The position numbers and the translations under genes were made by a program. From the NCBI RefSeq assembly GCF_900167605.1, contig NZ_FUYH01000005.1, positions 111,417 to 175,416 of the forward strand: DNA of 64,000 bases, in the 5' to 3' direction. Origin of the DNA: Caloramator quimbayensis. GTDB taxonomy: Bacteria; Bacillota; Clostridia; Clostridiales; Caloramatoraceae. Positions within the stretch are counted from its first letter, which is position 1; every line of letters begins with the position of its first letter. Shown piece by piece: positions 18,313 to 27,871 of the stretch. A model generated the notes under the pieces. That model ran no database searches. It was not told the origin of the DNA and worked only from the letters and a program-made list of their open reading frames with translations.

Positions 18313-18341
18313 GTGAATTTGGTTTAAAAATGTTATATAAT
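18313..18341 (+). promoter_or_regulatory. Possible SigA promoter of the solute-binding lipoprotein
   Basis: TATAAT at 18336-18341 with a weak -35 (GTGAAT) 17 bp upstream, 40 bp before the gene start. Confidence 0.4.
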
Positions 18342-18381
18342 AGTTAATAATCTAAATTAATGAAAAATATGGAGGAATATT

Positions 18382-19644
18382 ATGAAAAAATACGTTTCAG
18401 TAATTACAGCTGTTATACTTTTTAGCTGCTTTATCTTCTCTGGCTGTTCTAAAGAAAATAAAGAGAAAGATAAGGGTGAAAAAAAGACTATAAAGGTTGC
18501 TGTTATGTATGACAAAAAAAATCAGGGAGGGGCCTATGAAGAAATAGCAAAGGAATTTGAGAAGAATAATGAGGATACTAAAGTAGAAATAGTTTATGAT
18601 TTTAATGATGAAAATAAAGTGAGAGAAACAATATTCGAAAAAGGGGATATAGACATAGTCGGCATTAAAAGAAATGAGGTTATAGAATTTGCAAAATCAG
18701 GACAGCTTTTAGATATTACAGATTTTATAGATGAAAAGGAATTAAGTAAAAAGCTATATAAGATTTGTGTATCCTATGGTAAATATAATGGCAAATATTA
18801 TGGAATTGGCGATATGCCAATGTCTATTGAATGGTTCTACAATGACAGCATGTTTAAAAAATATAACTTAAATGAACCGGAAGATATTAAACAGTTAATT
18901 GATATATCAAATAAACTAAAATCTAAAAAAATTACACCAATAGGAATTGGGGCAATGGATGGCTGGACACTTTCGCTTTTGTTTGGATACATATCAGCTC
19001 AAACAACAGGTATAGAGACATTGACATCAAATTATGGTTCTGATGTAAAATCCTATGAAAAAACACCCAATATAAGCAATGCATTCAGCATTTTTGGCAA
19101 GATAGCTTATTATTGTATACCTAAAGACAGCATTGATATAAATTATAAAAAAAGTATTGAAGAATTTGTAACTGGCAAGTCTGCTATACTTCCTGCTGGT
19201 TCGTGGGCATTAGAAGCGATTGAGCAGTTAAAACCGGCAGGCTTTACATATCAGGTTTTCGAAAAACCAGTAAATATGACTCAGCAGGCAGTATCAAAAT
19301 ACAGTGCCTCTGCGGGTCAGGTTTTGGTAATTCCTTCAAAAAGCAAGAATGCTGAAGCAGCAAAAAAATTCATGGAGTTTTTATTCAGCGAAGATGCACA
19401 AAAAATATTTGTAAATAAAGGATATATAGCATCATTAAAATCAGTAAATTCAAGTGAAGATTCAGTAAAAAGACGCATATTAATGCATCTTGATGAATCT
19501 GATGATAATTCAATACTAATAATCGATAATATGGAACCTAAGATATCAGAAGCTGTAACAAATGTACTTCAAGACATAATCGAAGATAGAATTCAGCCTG
19601 TAGAGGCTTGGAAAAGAGCTTTAAAAACAGCTTTTAAACAATAA
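18382..19644 (+). CDS. Extracellular solute-binding lipoprotein (family 1, sugar/oligosaccharide type)
   Basis: A 420-residue lipoprotein. The signal peptide ends in a lipobox (FSGC, cysteine at about residue 22), so it is anchored outside the membrane. The mature part has the periplasmic-binding fold of family 1: YEEIAKEFEKNN near the N-terminus, GIGDMPMSIEWFYNDSMFKKYNL around residues 135-160, and AAKKFMEFLFSEDAQKIF near the C-terminus. No permease or ATPase gene is adjacent, so it is an orphan that must work with a transporter encoded elsewhere, or act as a sensor. The ligand cannot be read from sequence. Confidence 0.85.
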   Translation: MKKYVSVITAVILFSCFIFSGCSKENKEKDKGEKKTIKVAVMYDKKNQGGAYEEIAKEFEKNNEDTKVEIVYDFNDENKVRETIFEKGDIDIVGIKRNEVIEFAKSGQLLDITDFIDEKELSKKLYKICVSYGKYNGKYYGIGDMPMSIEWFYNDSMFKKYNLNEPEDIKQLIDISNKLKSKKITPIGIGAMDGWTLSLLFGYISAQTTGIETLTSNYGSDVKSYEKTPNISNAFSIFGKIAYYCIPKDSIDINYKKSIEEFVTGKSAILPAGSWALEAIEQLKPAGFTYQVFEKPVNMTQQAVSKYSASAGQVLVIPSKSKNAEAAKKFMEFLFSEDAQKIFVNKGYIASLKSVNSSEDSVKRRILMHLDESDDNSILIIDNMEPKISEAVTNVLQDIIEDRIQPVEAWKRALKTAFKQ

Positions 19645-19671
19645 AAGGGAAGGATTTTACCTTCCCTTTTT
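19643..19671. terminator. Bidirectional terminator between the lipoprotein gene and perR
   Basis: An 11-bp perfect stem AAAAGGGAAGG / CCTTCCCTTTT with a 6-nt loop and T-tract. The right arm lies inside the 3' end of the convergent perR gene. Confidence 0.85.
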
Positions 19672-20073
19672 ACATTCAGAACATATACCATAAAAATAAA
19701 GTTTATAGCTTAAAACATCATAATCAGTATAACTTAAAACATCCTTTTTTAAATTATCAAAGTTAGTGTTTTCTATATCATCTACTTTACCGCAGTTAAG
19801 GCATATTATGTGAGGATGGATATCAACATTTGCATCATATCTAAAATTATCTTCACCAACATTAAGCTCTTGTACTAAATTCAATTCTATAAGGGTTTTT
19901 AATGTTTTATATACAGTAGCAAGACTCATGGTAGGATAATCTTGCTTCAATTCGTTATAAATCATTTCTGCTGAAGGATGAGTTTTTACAGATTTTAAAA
20001 ATTTATATATAGCATATCTTTGAGGTGTAAGTTTTAAATTTTTATCTTTAAATATATCATTTATTTTATTCAT
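19657..20073 (-). CDS. perR: Fur-family regulator, PerR-like
   Basis: A 138-residue Fur-family repressor. It has a winged helix with TPQRYAIYKFL and SLATVYKTLKTL, HPSAEMIY (the metal-ligand/oxidation-site His of PerR), FRYDANVDIHPHIICLNCGKV with the regulatory Asp and His ligands, and a C-terminal CSEC that pairs with CLNC to bind structural zinc. The FRYD aspartate and overall similarity favour PerR (peroxide sensing by Fe-dependent histidine oxidation) over Fur or Zur. The start at 20073 has AGGATGG upstream; the open frame to 20139 lacks a site. Confidence 0.85.
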   Translation of the reverse strand: MNKINDIFKDKNLKLTPQRYAIYKFLKSVKTHPSAEMIYNELKQDYPTMSLATVYKTLKTLIELNLVQELNVGEDNFRYDANVDIHPHIICLNCGKVDDIENTNFDNLKKDVLSYTDYDVLSYKLYFYGICSECKKGR

Positions 20074-20160
20074 ATACAACCATCCTAATTTATAATTTTT
20101 ATTATTAAATAGTTTACAGCAATAAATCATTATTGTCAAAGATTATATTTTTATTGATTC

Positions 20161-20976
20161 TTAATCTAATTGAAAAAGATTAAGTCTGCAAAATTGTACT
20201 TTTTCATTAGATTCGTCTAATAGAGCTTTAAGTTCAGCCATGTCTCCGTCCTCTAAAAGTTTATTAAATTTATCCTGCAAATCTGTAGATTCAGAAACCT
20301 TTCCTAAAGAGTAAAGAGTAATTATATTATCGAGTATATCGGAAATTATGCTTGATTTTATTTCAAACATCTTTTGAGCTTCTATTATTTCTTCTTTAAT
20401 TGCCGACATTTCTTGGTCTAATAAAAATGCCAATTCAGCAGATTTTTTTAAACGTTCTTTAATATTTTCAGGTATACTTTGTTTATATTTATAATTTAAA
20501 GAGTGTTCTGCAGTAGCCCAAAAATTCATAGCAAGAGTACGTATCTGTATCTCGGCAAGTATTTCAACTTCTCCTTCCGTTGTTTGAAGGGGATATTTAA
20601 TTATAATATGATAACTTCTGTATCCGCTTTCCTTTTTATTTTTAACGTAATCCTTTTCATATACAATTCTTAAATCCTTCCCATCCCTTTGATGTATAAT
20701 TTGTACTACCTTATAGATATCTTCAACGAACTGGCACATAATTCTAATACCTGCTATGTCCTCCATTTCCTCTGATATCCTATTTAAAGGTATATCTAAT
20801 TTTTTTGCTTTTTCTAATATGCTTGATATTTCTTTTACCCTTCCTGTAACGAATTCTATAGGTGAGTATTCACTCTTGCTTCTGTATTGCTTTCGTATAC
20901 TTTTAAATTTTACTTTTAGTTCTTCAACAGCCTGTTCGTAAGGGATTAAAAATTCCTTCCAATCTTTAACTAGCAT
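20161..20976 (-). CDS. Small alarmone synthetase (GTP pyrophosphokinase, RelQ/YjbM type)
   Basis: Makes (p)ppGpp from ATP and GDP/GTP. The protein has only a RelA/SpoT synthetase domain, without HD hydrolase or TGS domains. The motifs are EDIAGIRIMCQFVEDIY, YEKDYVKNKKESGYRSYHIII (the G-loop tyrosine) and AEIQIRTLAMNFWATAEH, followed by a helical tail that can form tetramers in this family. I placed the start at the ATG at 20976 (271 residues), which has AAAGGAG ten bases upstream; an upstream TTG at 21012 would add 12 residues that cover this site. It is transcribed on the same strand as perR. Confidence 0.88.
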   Translation of the reverse strand: MLVKDWKEFLIPYEQAVEELKVKFKSIRKQYRSKSEYSPIEFVTGRVKEISSILEKAKKLDIPLNRISEEMEDIAGIRIMCQFVEDIYKVVQIIHQRDGKDLRIVYEKDYVKNKKESGYRSYHIIIKYPLQTTEGEVEILAEIQIRTLAMNFWATAEHSLNYKYKQSIPENIKERLKKSAELAFLLDQEMSAIKEEIIEAQKMFEIKSSIISDILDNIITLYSLGKVSESTDLQDKFNKLLEDGDMAELKALLDESNEKVQFCRLNLFQLD

Positions 20977-21310
20977 TTCCCCCACGCTCCTTTCCAAATT
21001 CAATTTTATCAAATAAAATAGCTTTTTTAAATATCAAATGTTTAAACTTTTTTCTTTATGAGAGCAATATGTATGCTGTACAAAAACATTGAGAAACAAA
21101 TATATTAATAAATATAAAAATAAATGAATAATATTGCGTTTTGTGCAAATAATGAGAGCTTCTTATCTGCGAAATGATATGCAACTAAATAAGAATATGA
21201 TATTCAGAATAAGAATATATAAGTATAAATAACAAAAAAAATAGAAAAAAAACATAATAAACATTTCAAAATACAGAATATTAAGACATGTTAAAAAATA
21301 AAAATAGCTA
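20977..21310. other. AT-rich intergenic stretch upstream of the liv operon
   Basis: Very AT-rich, without an open frame that looks coding. It should contain the promoter of the alarmone synthetase gene and upstream control of the liv operon. Two stretches resembling CodY boxes are listed separately. Otherwise I see no stable RNA or repeat. Confidence 0.5.
21199..21282 (+). promoter_or_regulatory. Two weak CodY-box-like sequences upstream of liv
   Basis: GATATTCAGAATAAG (21199-21213) and AAAATACAGAATATT (21268-21282) match the CodY consensus AATTTTCWGAAAATT with five and four mismatches. CodY is known to repress branched-chain amino acid transport in Firmicutes, which fits the downstream operon, but chance matches are common in DNA this AT-rich. 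Confidence 0.25.
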
Positions 21311-21339
21311 TTGATAATAGTTTTGATGCATAGTATAAT
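21311..21339 (+). promoter_or_regulatory. SigA promoter of the liv operon
   Basis: TTGATA (21311-21316), a 17-bp spacer and a perfect TATAAT (21334-21339). It leaves a leader of about 85 nt before the first gene. Confidence 0.8.
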
Positions 21340-21429
21340 TTTTAAAAATACATAGAATTGTTATTGTTACGGAAAACATTATTGATGTTATGTCCGTAAA
21401 ATAAAAACATTTTTAAGGAGGAATGGAAA

Positions 21430-22599
21430 TTGAAAAAAATTGCGACTCTATTGGCCATTATTTTGACTATTTCAACATTATTTGCTGGATGCAGCAAAAA
21501 AGAACAACAGACTTCAAGCAGCAATTCTAATTCCGACGTTATTAAAATAGGAGTTTTTGAACCTATGACTGGTGCAAATGCTGCTGGAGGAGCTCTTGAA
21601 ATTGAAGGAATTAAACTTGCAAACGAATTATATCCAGAAGTTCTTGGCAAAAAGGTAGAGCTTGTTCTTGTTGATAATAAATCGGACAAGGTTGAAGCTG
21701 CAAATGCTGCAGCAAGGTTGACACAAAAGGAAAAAGTTACAGTAATACTTGGAAGCTGGGGAAGCTCTCTTTCTATGGCTGCTGGTGATATCGTAAGAAA
21801 GGCTCAGATTCCTGCAATAGGTACTTCTTGTACAAACCCCCTTGTTACAAAAGGAAATGATTATTATTTCAGAGTATGTTTTATAGATCCATTCCAAGGA
21901 ACTGTTATGGCAAACTATGCTTATTCAAAACTTGGAGCTAAAAAAGCTGCAATAGTTCAAGAGGTTTCAAACGATTATGCTGTAGGCCTTGCAAAATTCT
22001 TTACTGATTCTTTTAAAGAGCTTACAGGAGATCCAAACTGCATTGTTGCAGTTTCTAACTACAATACAGGCGACCAGGATTTTTCAGCTCAGCTTACAAA
22101 TATAAAATCTGCAAATCCAGATGTTATATTTGCACCTGGTAATTTTACAGAATCTGCACTTTTAATTAAGCAGGCAAGACAGCTTGGTATAAAGGCTCCA
22201 TTTATAGGTGGAGACACATGGGAAACACCTGAATTTGTAACAATAGGAAAGGAAGCTGTTGAAGGGGCTACATTCTCAACATTCTTTACCTCTGAGAAAC
22301 CAATAACTAAGGAATCAGAAAAGTTCCTTGAAGCTTTTAGAAAGAAATATAATCACGAACCAGCTGCTGTTGCAGCTCTTGGATATGATGCGTATATCCT
22401 TGCTCTTGATGCTATTAAAAGAGCTGGAACAACAGATTCCGTAAAGGTTAGAGATGAAATAGCAAAGACAAAGGATTTTGAAGGTGCAGCAGGAAAGATA
22501 TCCCTCGATGAGAATGGTGATGCTGTAAAGAATGCAGTTATAAAAACTGTTAAAGAAGGTAAATTTACTTATCTTGATACAATTGAACCTAAAAAGTAA
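21430..22599 (+). CDS. livK: Branched-chain amino acid ABC transporter, substrate-binding lipoprotein
   Basis: A 389-residue Leu/Ile/Val-binding family protein. It has a signal peptide with lipobox FAGC (Cys near residue 22), a Ser/Asn-rich linker, then the two-lobe receptor with IGVFEPMTGANAAGG, VTVILGSWGSSLSMA, a CTNPLVTKGNDYYFRVC segment and a GYDAYILALDAIKRAG C-lobe. The TTG start follows AAGGAGG. It is the first gene of a five-gene operon and is separated from the permease genes by an attenuator-like hairpin, which would give the binding protein more transcript than the membrane parts. Binding specificity within the family is not decided. Confidence 0.93.
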   Translation: MKKIATLLAIILTISTLFAGCSKKEQQTSSSNSNSDVIKIGVFEPMTGANAAGGALEIEGIKLANELYPEVLGKKVELVLVDNKSDKVEAANAAARLTQKEKVTVILGSWGSSLSMAAGDIVRKAQIPAIGTSCTNPLVTKGNDYYFRVCFIDPFQGTVMANYAYSKLGAKKAAIVQEVSNDYAVGLAKFFTDSFKELTGDPNCIVAVSNYNTGDQDFSAQLTNIKSANPDVIFAPGNFTESALLIKQARQLGIKAPFIGGDTWETPEFVTIGKEAVEGATFSTFFTSEKPITKESEKFLEAFRKKYNHEPAAVAALGYDAYILALDAIKRAGTTDSVKVRDEIAKTKDFEGAAGKISLDENGDAVKNAVIKTVKEGKFTYLDTIEPKK

Positions 22600-22608
22600 A
22601 ATTAACAA

Positions 22609-22648
22609 AAAATACGCTTCCTCTTAAAGGGAGGAAGCGTATTTTTAA
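22609..22648 (+). terminator. Attenuator-type hairpin between livK and livH
   Basis: A very stable 15-bp perfect stem (AAAATACGCTTCCTC / GAGGAAGCGTATTTT) with a 7-nt loop, followed by TAAATAAAAT. The weak T-tract and its position inside the operon suggest partial termination or 3' protection of the livK mRNA. Confidence 0.75.
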
Positions 22649-22672
22649 ATAAAATATTCAGGTGGTGAGCTT

Positions 22673-23566
22673 ATGACTTTAGAACTTTTCCTACAGCATT
22701 TTGCTAATGGTATATCCCTTGGAAGTTTATATGCTCTTATAGCAATAGGTTATACCATGGTATACGGGATTTTAAGATTAATCAACTTTGCTCATGGAGA
22801 TATATTTATGATGGCAACCTATTTTGCATTCTTTGGAGTTTTAACATTTAATATGCCATGGTATATTTCCTTTATAGTTGCAATAATATTAACGGGACTT
22901 TTAGGTATTGGCGTTGAAAAGGCAGCATACAGACCTTTGAGGAATTCACCTAAAATATCAATTCTTATTTCAGCAATAGGAGTTTCCTATCTGCTTGAAA
23001 ATTTATCTATTGTTCTATTCGATGGAAGACCCAAACCCTTTCCAACCCCTAATATATTTGCTGATGTTATAAATATTGGGAATATATCAATCCAGAGATT
23101 AACTTTTATTATACCTGTTGTAACTATAATACTTTTATTTTTGCTGCTATTCCTTGTTAATAATACTAAAAGTGGTATGGCCATGAGAGCTGTATCAAAG
23201 GATCAGGAAACTGCACAGCTGATGGGAGTTGATGTTAACAGCACGATATCTTTTACCTTTGGTATAGGTTCTATGCTTGCGGCAATAGGAGGACTTATGT
23301 GGGCATTGAAATTCCCTCAGATTCAGCCTCTTATGGGAGTTATGCCAGGACTTAAATGTTTTATTGCTGCGGTTATAGGAGGAATTGGTAATATAAAAGG
23401 AGCAGTTATAGGAGGATTCTTGCTTGGTATAGGTGAGATTTTGCTCGTTGCTTTTCTTCCAAGTTTATCAGGCTATAGGGATGCCTTTGCTTTTATACTT
23501 CTTATTCTAATCCTTCTTTTTAAGCCTACAGGCATAATGGGAGAAAAAATTGCGGAGAAGGTGTAA
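22673..23566 (+). CDS. livH: Branched-chain amino acid ABC transporter, permease LivH
   Basis: A 297-residue integral membrane protein with about eight hydrophobic segments. Typical LivH sequences are present: NGISLGSLYALIAIGYTMVYG at the start, INFAHGD, the EAA-like loop around MRAVSKDQETAQLMGVD, and a C-terminal FILLILILLFKPTGIMGE. It forms the channel with LivM and is driven by LivG and LivF. The ATG follows GGTGGTG, and livM starts two bases after its stop. Confidence 0.95.
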   Translation: MTLELFLQHFANGISLGSLYALIAIGYTMVYGILRLINFAHGDIFMMATYFAFFGVLTFNMPWYISFIVAIILTGLLGIGVEKAAYRPLRNSPKISILISAIGVSYLLENLSIVLFDGRPKPFPTPNIFADVINIGNISIQRLTFIIPVVTIILLFLLLFLVNNTKSGMAMRAVSKDQETAQLMGVDVNSTISFTFGIGSMLAAIGGLMWALKFPQIQPLMGVMPGLKCFIAAVIGGIGNIKGAVIGGFLLGIGEILLVAFLPSLSGYRDAFAFILLILILLFKPTGIMGEKIAEKV

Positions 23567-23568
23567 CT

Positions 23569-24630
23569 ATGAAAAGAAAAAAGTATAATATAATATTTTC
23601 TGTTATTTTAATTATTCTTTTGTTTGTAATTTTATATTTTGCGAAATTATATCTCGATGATTATAAATCAAGAATATTAAATCTTTGTGCTATATATACT
23701 ATCTTGGGACTTAGTTTAAACCTTATTAACGGTTTTACTGGATTGTTTTCTTTAGGACATGCTGGTTTCATGGCAATAGGGGCTTATACTACGGCACTTT
23801 TAACTATGCCAATTCCTATAAAGGAGCAAAACTTTTTTATGGCACCTTTAATATCTCCACTTGACAAGATAGTTTGGCCCTTTTTACCCTCACTTATTTT
23901 AGGAGGTATATTGGCTGCCTTTGTAGCTTTTTTAATAGGTGCTCCAGTTTTAAGGCTTAAAGGAGATTACCTTGCGATTGCCACATTGGGTTTTTCTGAA
24001 ATAATAAGAGTTATTTTCACTAATACTCAAAGACTTACTAATGGAGCTTTGGGATTAAAAGGGATACCTAATACGACTAATTTATTTTGGAGTTTTGGAA
24101 TAGCTGTTATAACTTTGATTGTTATGATTTTGCTTATTAACAGCAGTTACGGAAGGGCCTTTAAAGCTATAAGGGAGGATGAAATTGCGGCAGAAAATAT
24201 GGGAATAAACCTTTTTAAACATAAAATTCTTGCCTTTACTATAGGTGCCTTTTTTGCAGGAATAGGAGGAGGGCTTCTTGGAAATTTAATAGGTGCAATT
24301 GACCCTCTAATGTTTAGATTTTTTCTAACATATAACATCCTTCTTATAATTGTTCTTGGAGGTATGGGAAGTATAACAGGAACTGTTATTTCAGCTTTCA
24401 TAATAACGATTTCCATGGAAGCTTTAAGATTTCTTGATGAAAGTATAAACCTTGGATTTTTTACGATTAGAGGAATTCCGGGGCTTAGAATGGTTGTATT
24501 TTCAGTGCTTTTAATGATGGTTATTTTGTTTTTTAGGAATGGACTTATGGGAAATAAAGAAATTACCTTAGATATTTTAGCAAATAAATTATCGAAGAAG
24601 CCTCTTACCAAAGGAGGTGTTAAGCGATGA
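23569..24630 (+). CDS. livM: Branched-chain amino acid ABC transporter, permease LivM
   Basis: The 353-residue second permease subunit. It has an N-terminal membrane anchor, GLSLNLINGFTGLFSLGHAGFMAIGAY, the cytoplasmic coupling loop SYGRAFKAIREDEIAAENMGI, and the GGMGSITGTVISA segment. It ends in ATGA overlap with livG, implying coupled translation. Length and order agree with LivM. Confidence 0.95.
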   Translation: MKRKKYNIIFSVILIILLFVILYFAKLYLDDYKSRILNLCAIYTILGLSLNLINGFTGLFSLGHAGFMAIGAYTTALLTMPIPIKEQNFFMAPLISPLDKIVWPFLPSLILGGILAAFVAFLIGAPVLRLKGDYLAIATLGFSEIIRVIFTNTQRLTNGALGLKGIPNTTNLFWSFGIAVITLIVMILLINSSYGRAFKAIREDEIAAENMGINLFKHKILAFTIGAFFAGIGGGLLGNLIGAIDPLMFRFFLTYNILLIIVLGGMGSITGTVISAFIITISMEALRFLDESINLGFFTIRGIPGLRMVVFSVLLMMVILFFRNGLMGNKEITLDILANKLSKKPLTKGGVKR

Positions 24631-25397
24631 ATATGTTAAGGACCGAAAATATAACCATGAAATTCGGAGGAGTAACCGCAGTAAAGGATTTTAGTTTAAA
24701 CATTGATAAAGGTGAAATAGTAGCTCTTATTGGACCTAATGGCGCTGGAAAAACAACTGTTTTTAATATGATAACGGGAGTATATAAGCCAACAAGCGGT
24801 AAAATATTTTTAAAGGATAAGGATATAACAGGATATAGACCTGATAAAATAACTTCCTTTGGAATAGCAAGGACATTTCAGAATATAAGGCTTTTTAAAG
24901 AGCTTAGCGTTCTTGATAATGTTCTTATTGCAAATCATTTAAGAATAAAATCTAATTTTATTGAAGCTATTGTTAGGCTGCCTAAATATAATAGAGAAGA
25001 AAGAGAAATGCATGAAAAATCTATAGAACTTATTAAAAGGGTGGGGCTTTTGGATGTAATTCATGAGAAATCTTCTTCTCTTCCCTATGGTAAGCAGAGA
25101 AGGCTTGAAATTGCAAGAGCTCTTGCAACTAATCCGAGCATACTGCTCCTTGATGAACCTGCAGCAGGCATGAATCCTAAAGAGACAGAAGACTTAACAG
25201 AATTTATTAAGGAAATAAGAGATGAATTTGATTTAACTATCTTTATGATTGAACATCACATGCAGGTTGTAATGGGAATATCCGATAGAATTTATGTGCT
25301 CGATTATGGTGTAACTATAGCCGAAGGAAATCCAAATGAAATACAAAACAATCCTAAGGTAATCGAGGCTTACTTGGGGGTGAGTGAAGATGCTTAA
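24627..25397 (+). CDS. livG: Branched-chain amino acid ABC transporter, ATPase LivG
   Basis: A 256-residue ATPase. Walker A is GPNGAGKTT (about residues 36-44), followed by Q-loop TFQNIRLF, the signature region LPYGKQRRLEIARALAT (a variant of LSGGQ, usual in LivG), Walker B ILLLDEPAAGMNP, and the H-loop in MIEHHMQVVMGI. It overlaps livM by four bases and livF by eight. Confidence 0.95.
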   Translation: MNMLRTENITMKFGGVTAVKDFSLNIDKGEIVALIGPNGAGKTTVFNMITGVYKPTSGKIFLKDKDITGYRPDKITSFGIARTFQNIRLFKELSVLDNVLIANHLRIKSNFIEAIVRLPKYNREEREMHEKSIELIKRVGLLDVIHEKSSSLPYGKQRRLEIARALATNPSILLLDEPAAGMNPKETEDLTEFIKEIRDEFDLTIFMIEHHMQVVMGISDRIYVLDYGVTIAEGNPNEIQNNPKVIEAYLGVSEDA

Positions 25398-26103
25398 TGT
25401 TGAAAATCTTGTAGTATGCTATGGAGGAATTGAGGCTTTAAAGGGAATAGATTTTAATGTTGAGGAAGGCAAAATAGTTACTCTGATAGGAGCTAACGGA
25501 GCTGGGAAAAGTACTACTTTGAAATCTATTGTAGGTCTTGTAAAACCTAAAAACGGTAAAATTAGTTATTTGAATAAAAATTTATTAAATGTTGAAACAA
25601 AAAACATGGTAAAGGAAGGTATAGTACTCGTTCCAGAAGGAAGAAGAGTATTTCCTGATCTCACTGTTTTAGAAAATCTTAAAATAGGTGCTTTTGTGAG
25701 AAAAGATGAAAACAAAATTAAAGAAGATTTAGAGTGGGTTTATAGTCTGTTTCCAAGGCTCAAAGAAAGAACCTGGCAGCTTGCAGGAACGCTCTCCGGA
25801 GGAGAACAGCAGATGCTTGCTGTTGGAAGAGCACTAATGGCAAGGCCTAAACTTATGATGATGGATGAACCTTCTCTTGGACTTGCTCCTTTAATCGTTA
25901 AGGAGATATTTGAAATAATAAAGGAAATAAATAAACAGGGAGTAACAATACTGCTTATTGAACAGAATGCTAATGCAGCACTTCATATTGCTGATTATGC
26001 ATATGTTCTTGAAACGGGAAAAATCACAATGCAGGGAAAAGGAAAAGAACTTTTAGAAGACGAGAATGTAAAAAAGGCATATCTTGGACAAAACACAAAA
26101 TAA
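25390..26103 (+). CDS. livF: Branched-chain amino acid ABC transporter, ATPase LivF
   Basis: A 237-residue ATPase pairing with LivG. It has Walker A GANGAGKST, Q-loop VPEGRRVF, signature LSGGEQQMLAVGRALM, Walker B LMMMDEPSLGLAP and H-loop IEQNA, where Gln-Asn replaces the usual His as is normal in LivF. The start was placed at the ATG at 25390; an in-frame GTG at 25384 is possible. It ends the operon before a bidirectional terminator. Confidence 0.95.
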   Translation: MLNVENLVVCYGGIEALKGIDFNVEEGKIVTLIGANGAGKSTTLKSIVGLVKPKNGKISYLNKNLLNVETKNMVKEGIVLVPEGRRVFPDLTVLENLKIGAFVRKDENKIKEDLEWVYSLFPRLKERTWQLAGTLSGGEQQMLAVGRALMARPKLMMMDEPSLGLAPLIVKEIFEIIKEINKQGVTILLIEQNANAALHIADYAYVLETGKITMQGKGKELLEDENVKKAYLGQNTK

Positions 26104-26128
26104 AAGAGCCAAATAATGGCTCTTTTTT
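26102..26128. terminator. Bidirectional terminator between livF and argS
   Basis: A perfect 10-bp stem AAAAGAGCCA / TGGCTCTTTT with a 5-nt loop and TTTTTT on the plus side. It begins at the livF stop and ends at the convergent argS stop. Confidence 0.85.
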
Positions 26129-27818
26129 ACATCTTTTCAACAACATCGATTCCAAGAAGTGAAAGTCCGTTTTTAAGGACTATTGTAGTAGCTTCTACAA
26201 GTTTTAATCTTGCTGCCTTAAGGCCCTCATCTTCACAGGATATAATTGAATATTGGTTATAAAATTTGTTAAATGCTTTTGCAACGTCTATAATATATCG
26301 AGTAAGCATTGAAGGTTCATATTTGCTTATTGCTGATAGAATGGCTTCATTAAATGCAGCAATTAATTTAACAAGTTCAAACTCTTCTGTTGAGTTTAGT
26401 TTGCTAAAATCTGCCTGTGATTTGAAACCTTCTGCCTTCCTTAAAATGCTCTTTCCGCGAGCATAGGTATATTGAACATAAGGACCGGTTTCTCCATCGA
26501 AGTTTAACATATCATCAAAGCTGAACATTATATCCCTTTCGCGGTTGTTTTTTAAGTATGCAAATACTACAGCGCCTATACCAACTTTCTTTGCAACATC
26601 TTCTTTGTTTTCAAGATTAGTATTTTTTTGTTCTATAAGCTCTAATGTTCTTGATACTGCTTCGTTTAATAAATCTTCAAGGAATATTACATCACCTTTT
26701 CTTGTAGAGAGCTTTTTATCTGCAAATTTAACAAGCCCAAAACCTACATGTACGCAGTCGTTTGCCCAATCATGTCCCATTAGCTTTAGAGTTGTAAATA
26801 TCTGCTTAAAATGGAGGGCTTGAGGAGAGCCGACTACATAAATGTTTTTGTAAAAATCATAGGTGTTTTTTCTATATATTGCTGCCGCAAGGTCTCTTGT
26901 TGCGTATATTGTAGCGCCATCAGATTTTTTAATTATGCATGGAGGTATATTGTATTCATCAAGGTTAACAACGAGTGCTCCGTTGCTTTCTGTAAGAAGT
27001 CCTTTAATCTCTATTTCATCCACTACAGCATCCATTTTATCGCTGTAAAAACTTTCTCCAGCTAAAGAATCGAATTTAATGTTGAGCATATCGTAAATTT
27101 TATTAAATTCCTTAAGACTTAAATCCTTCATTCTCTGCCAAAGCTCAGTTTCTTCTTTACAGCCATCTTCAAGATTCTTAAAATGCATTCTTGCAAGATC
27201 CTCGAGCGATGGATCCTTTTCTGCCTCATCGTGAAATTTTACATAGATTCTTAAAAGTTCATTTATAGGTTCTTTTTCAAGTGCTTCTTCATCAACCCAT
27301 CTTTTATATGCAACTATAAGTTTACCGAATTGTGTTCCCCAATCTCCGAGATGATTTACCCCTATAGTGTTATACCCCTGAGATTTCATCATTTTATATA
27401 ATGCATTTCCAACTGCAGTTGAATATAGATGACCTACATGGAAAGGCTTTGCAATGTTTGGAGAGGAATATTCAACTACTACGTTTTTGCCGCTTCCTAT
27501 ATCCGATGAACCATATTTTTCATTTTGCGATAGAGCCATCTCAAGTACATGTTTAGTATAGGAGTTTTTGTCTATAAAAAAGTTAAGATATCCTCCCATG
27601 CTTTCTACTTTTTCAAGATAGTCTTTGCTTATGCTTTCTTTTAGTTCCTGAGATATTAAGTTTGGAGCCTTTCTCATAGTTTTAGCAAGTTGAAAACATG
27701 GAAAAGCATAATCTCCCATTTCTGGCTTTGGAGGAATTTCAAGAAGCTTTTCTATGTTCTCTATTCCCATATTTGTTTTTTCATTGATTTTTTCTGCGAT
27801 TATTTTTTTGTAATTCAT
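26127..27818 (-). CDS. argS: Arginyl-tRNA synthetase
   Basis: A 563-residue class I synthetase. It has an N-terminal Add-1 domain, [26 protein letters not shown] with the HIGH-equivalent HVGH near residue 130, the [10 protein letters not shown] loop standing in for KMSKS, and a C-terminal DALR anticodon-binding domain ([29 protein letters not shown]). The upstream leader is a T-box riboswitch with an arginine specifier codon, so expression should rise when tRNA-Arg is uncharged. Confidence 0.96.
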   Translation of the reverse strand: MNYKKIIAEKINEKTNMGIENIEKLLEIPPKPEMGDYAFPCFQLAKTMRKAPNLISQELKESISKDYLEKVESMGGYLNFFIDKNSYTKHVLEMALSQNEKYGSSDIGSGKNVVVEYSSPNIAKPFHVGHLYSTAVGNALYKMMKSQGYNTIGVNHLGDWGTQFGKLIVAYKRWVDEEALEKEPINELLRIYVKFHDEAEKDPSLEDLARMHFKNLEDGCKEETELWQRMKDLSLKEFNKIYDMLNIKFDSLAGESFYSDKMDAVVDEIEIKGLLTESNGALVVNLDEYNIPPCIIKKSDGATIYATRDLAAAIYRKNTYDFYKNIYVVGSPQALHFKQIFTTLKLMGHDWANDCVHVGFGLVKFADKKLSTRKGDVIFLEDLLNEAVSRTLELIEQKNTNLENKEDVAKKVGIGAVVFAYLKNNRERDIMFSFDDMLNFDGETGPYVQYTYARGKSILRKAEGFKSQADFSKLNSTEEFELVKLIAAFNEAILSAISKYEPSMLTRYIIDVAKAFNKFYNQYSIISCEDEGLKAARLKLVEATTIVLKNGLSLLGIDVVEKM

Positions 27819-27871
27819 TATTTTACCTCCTTTTGTATATAGATGAAATTCTTAATTATCCTTTTAATAAA

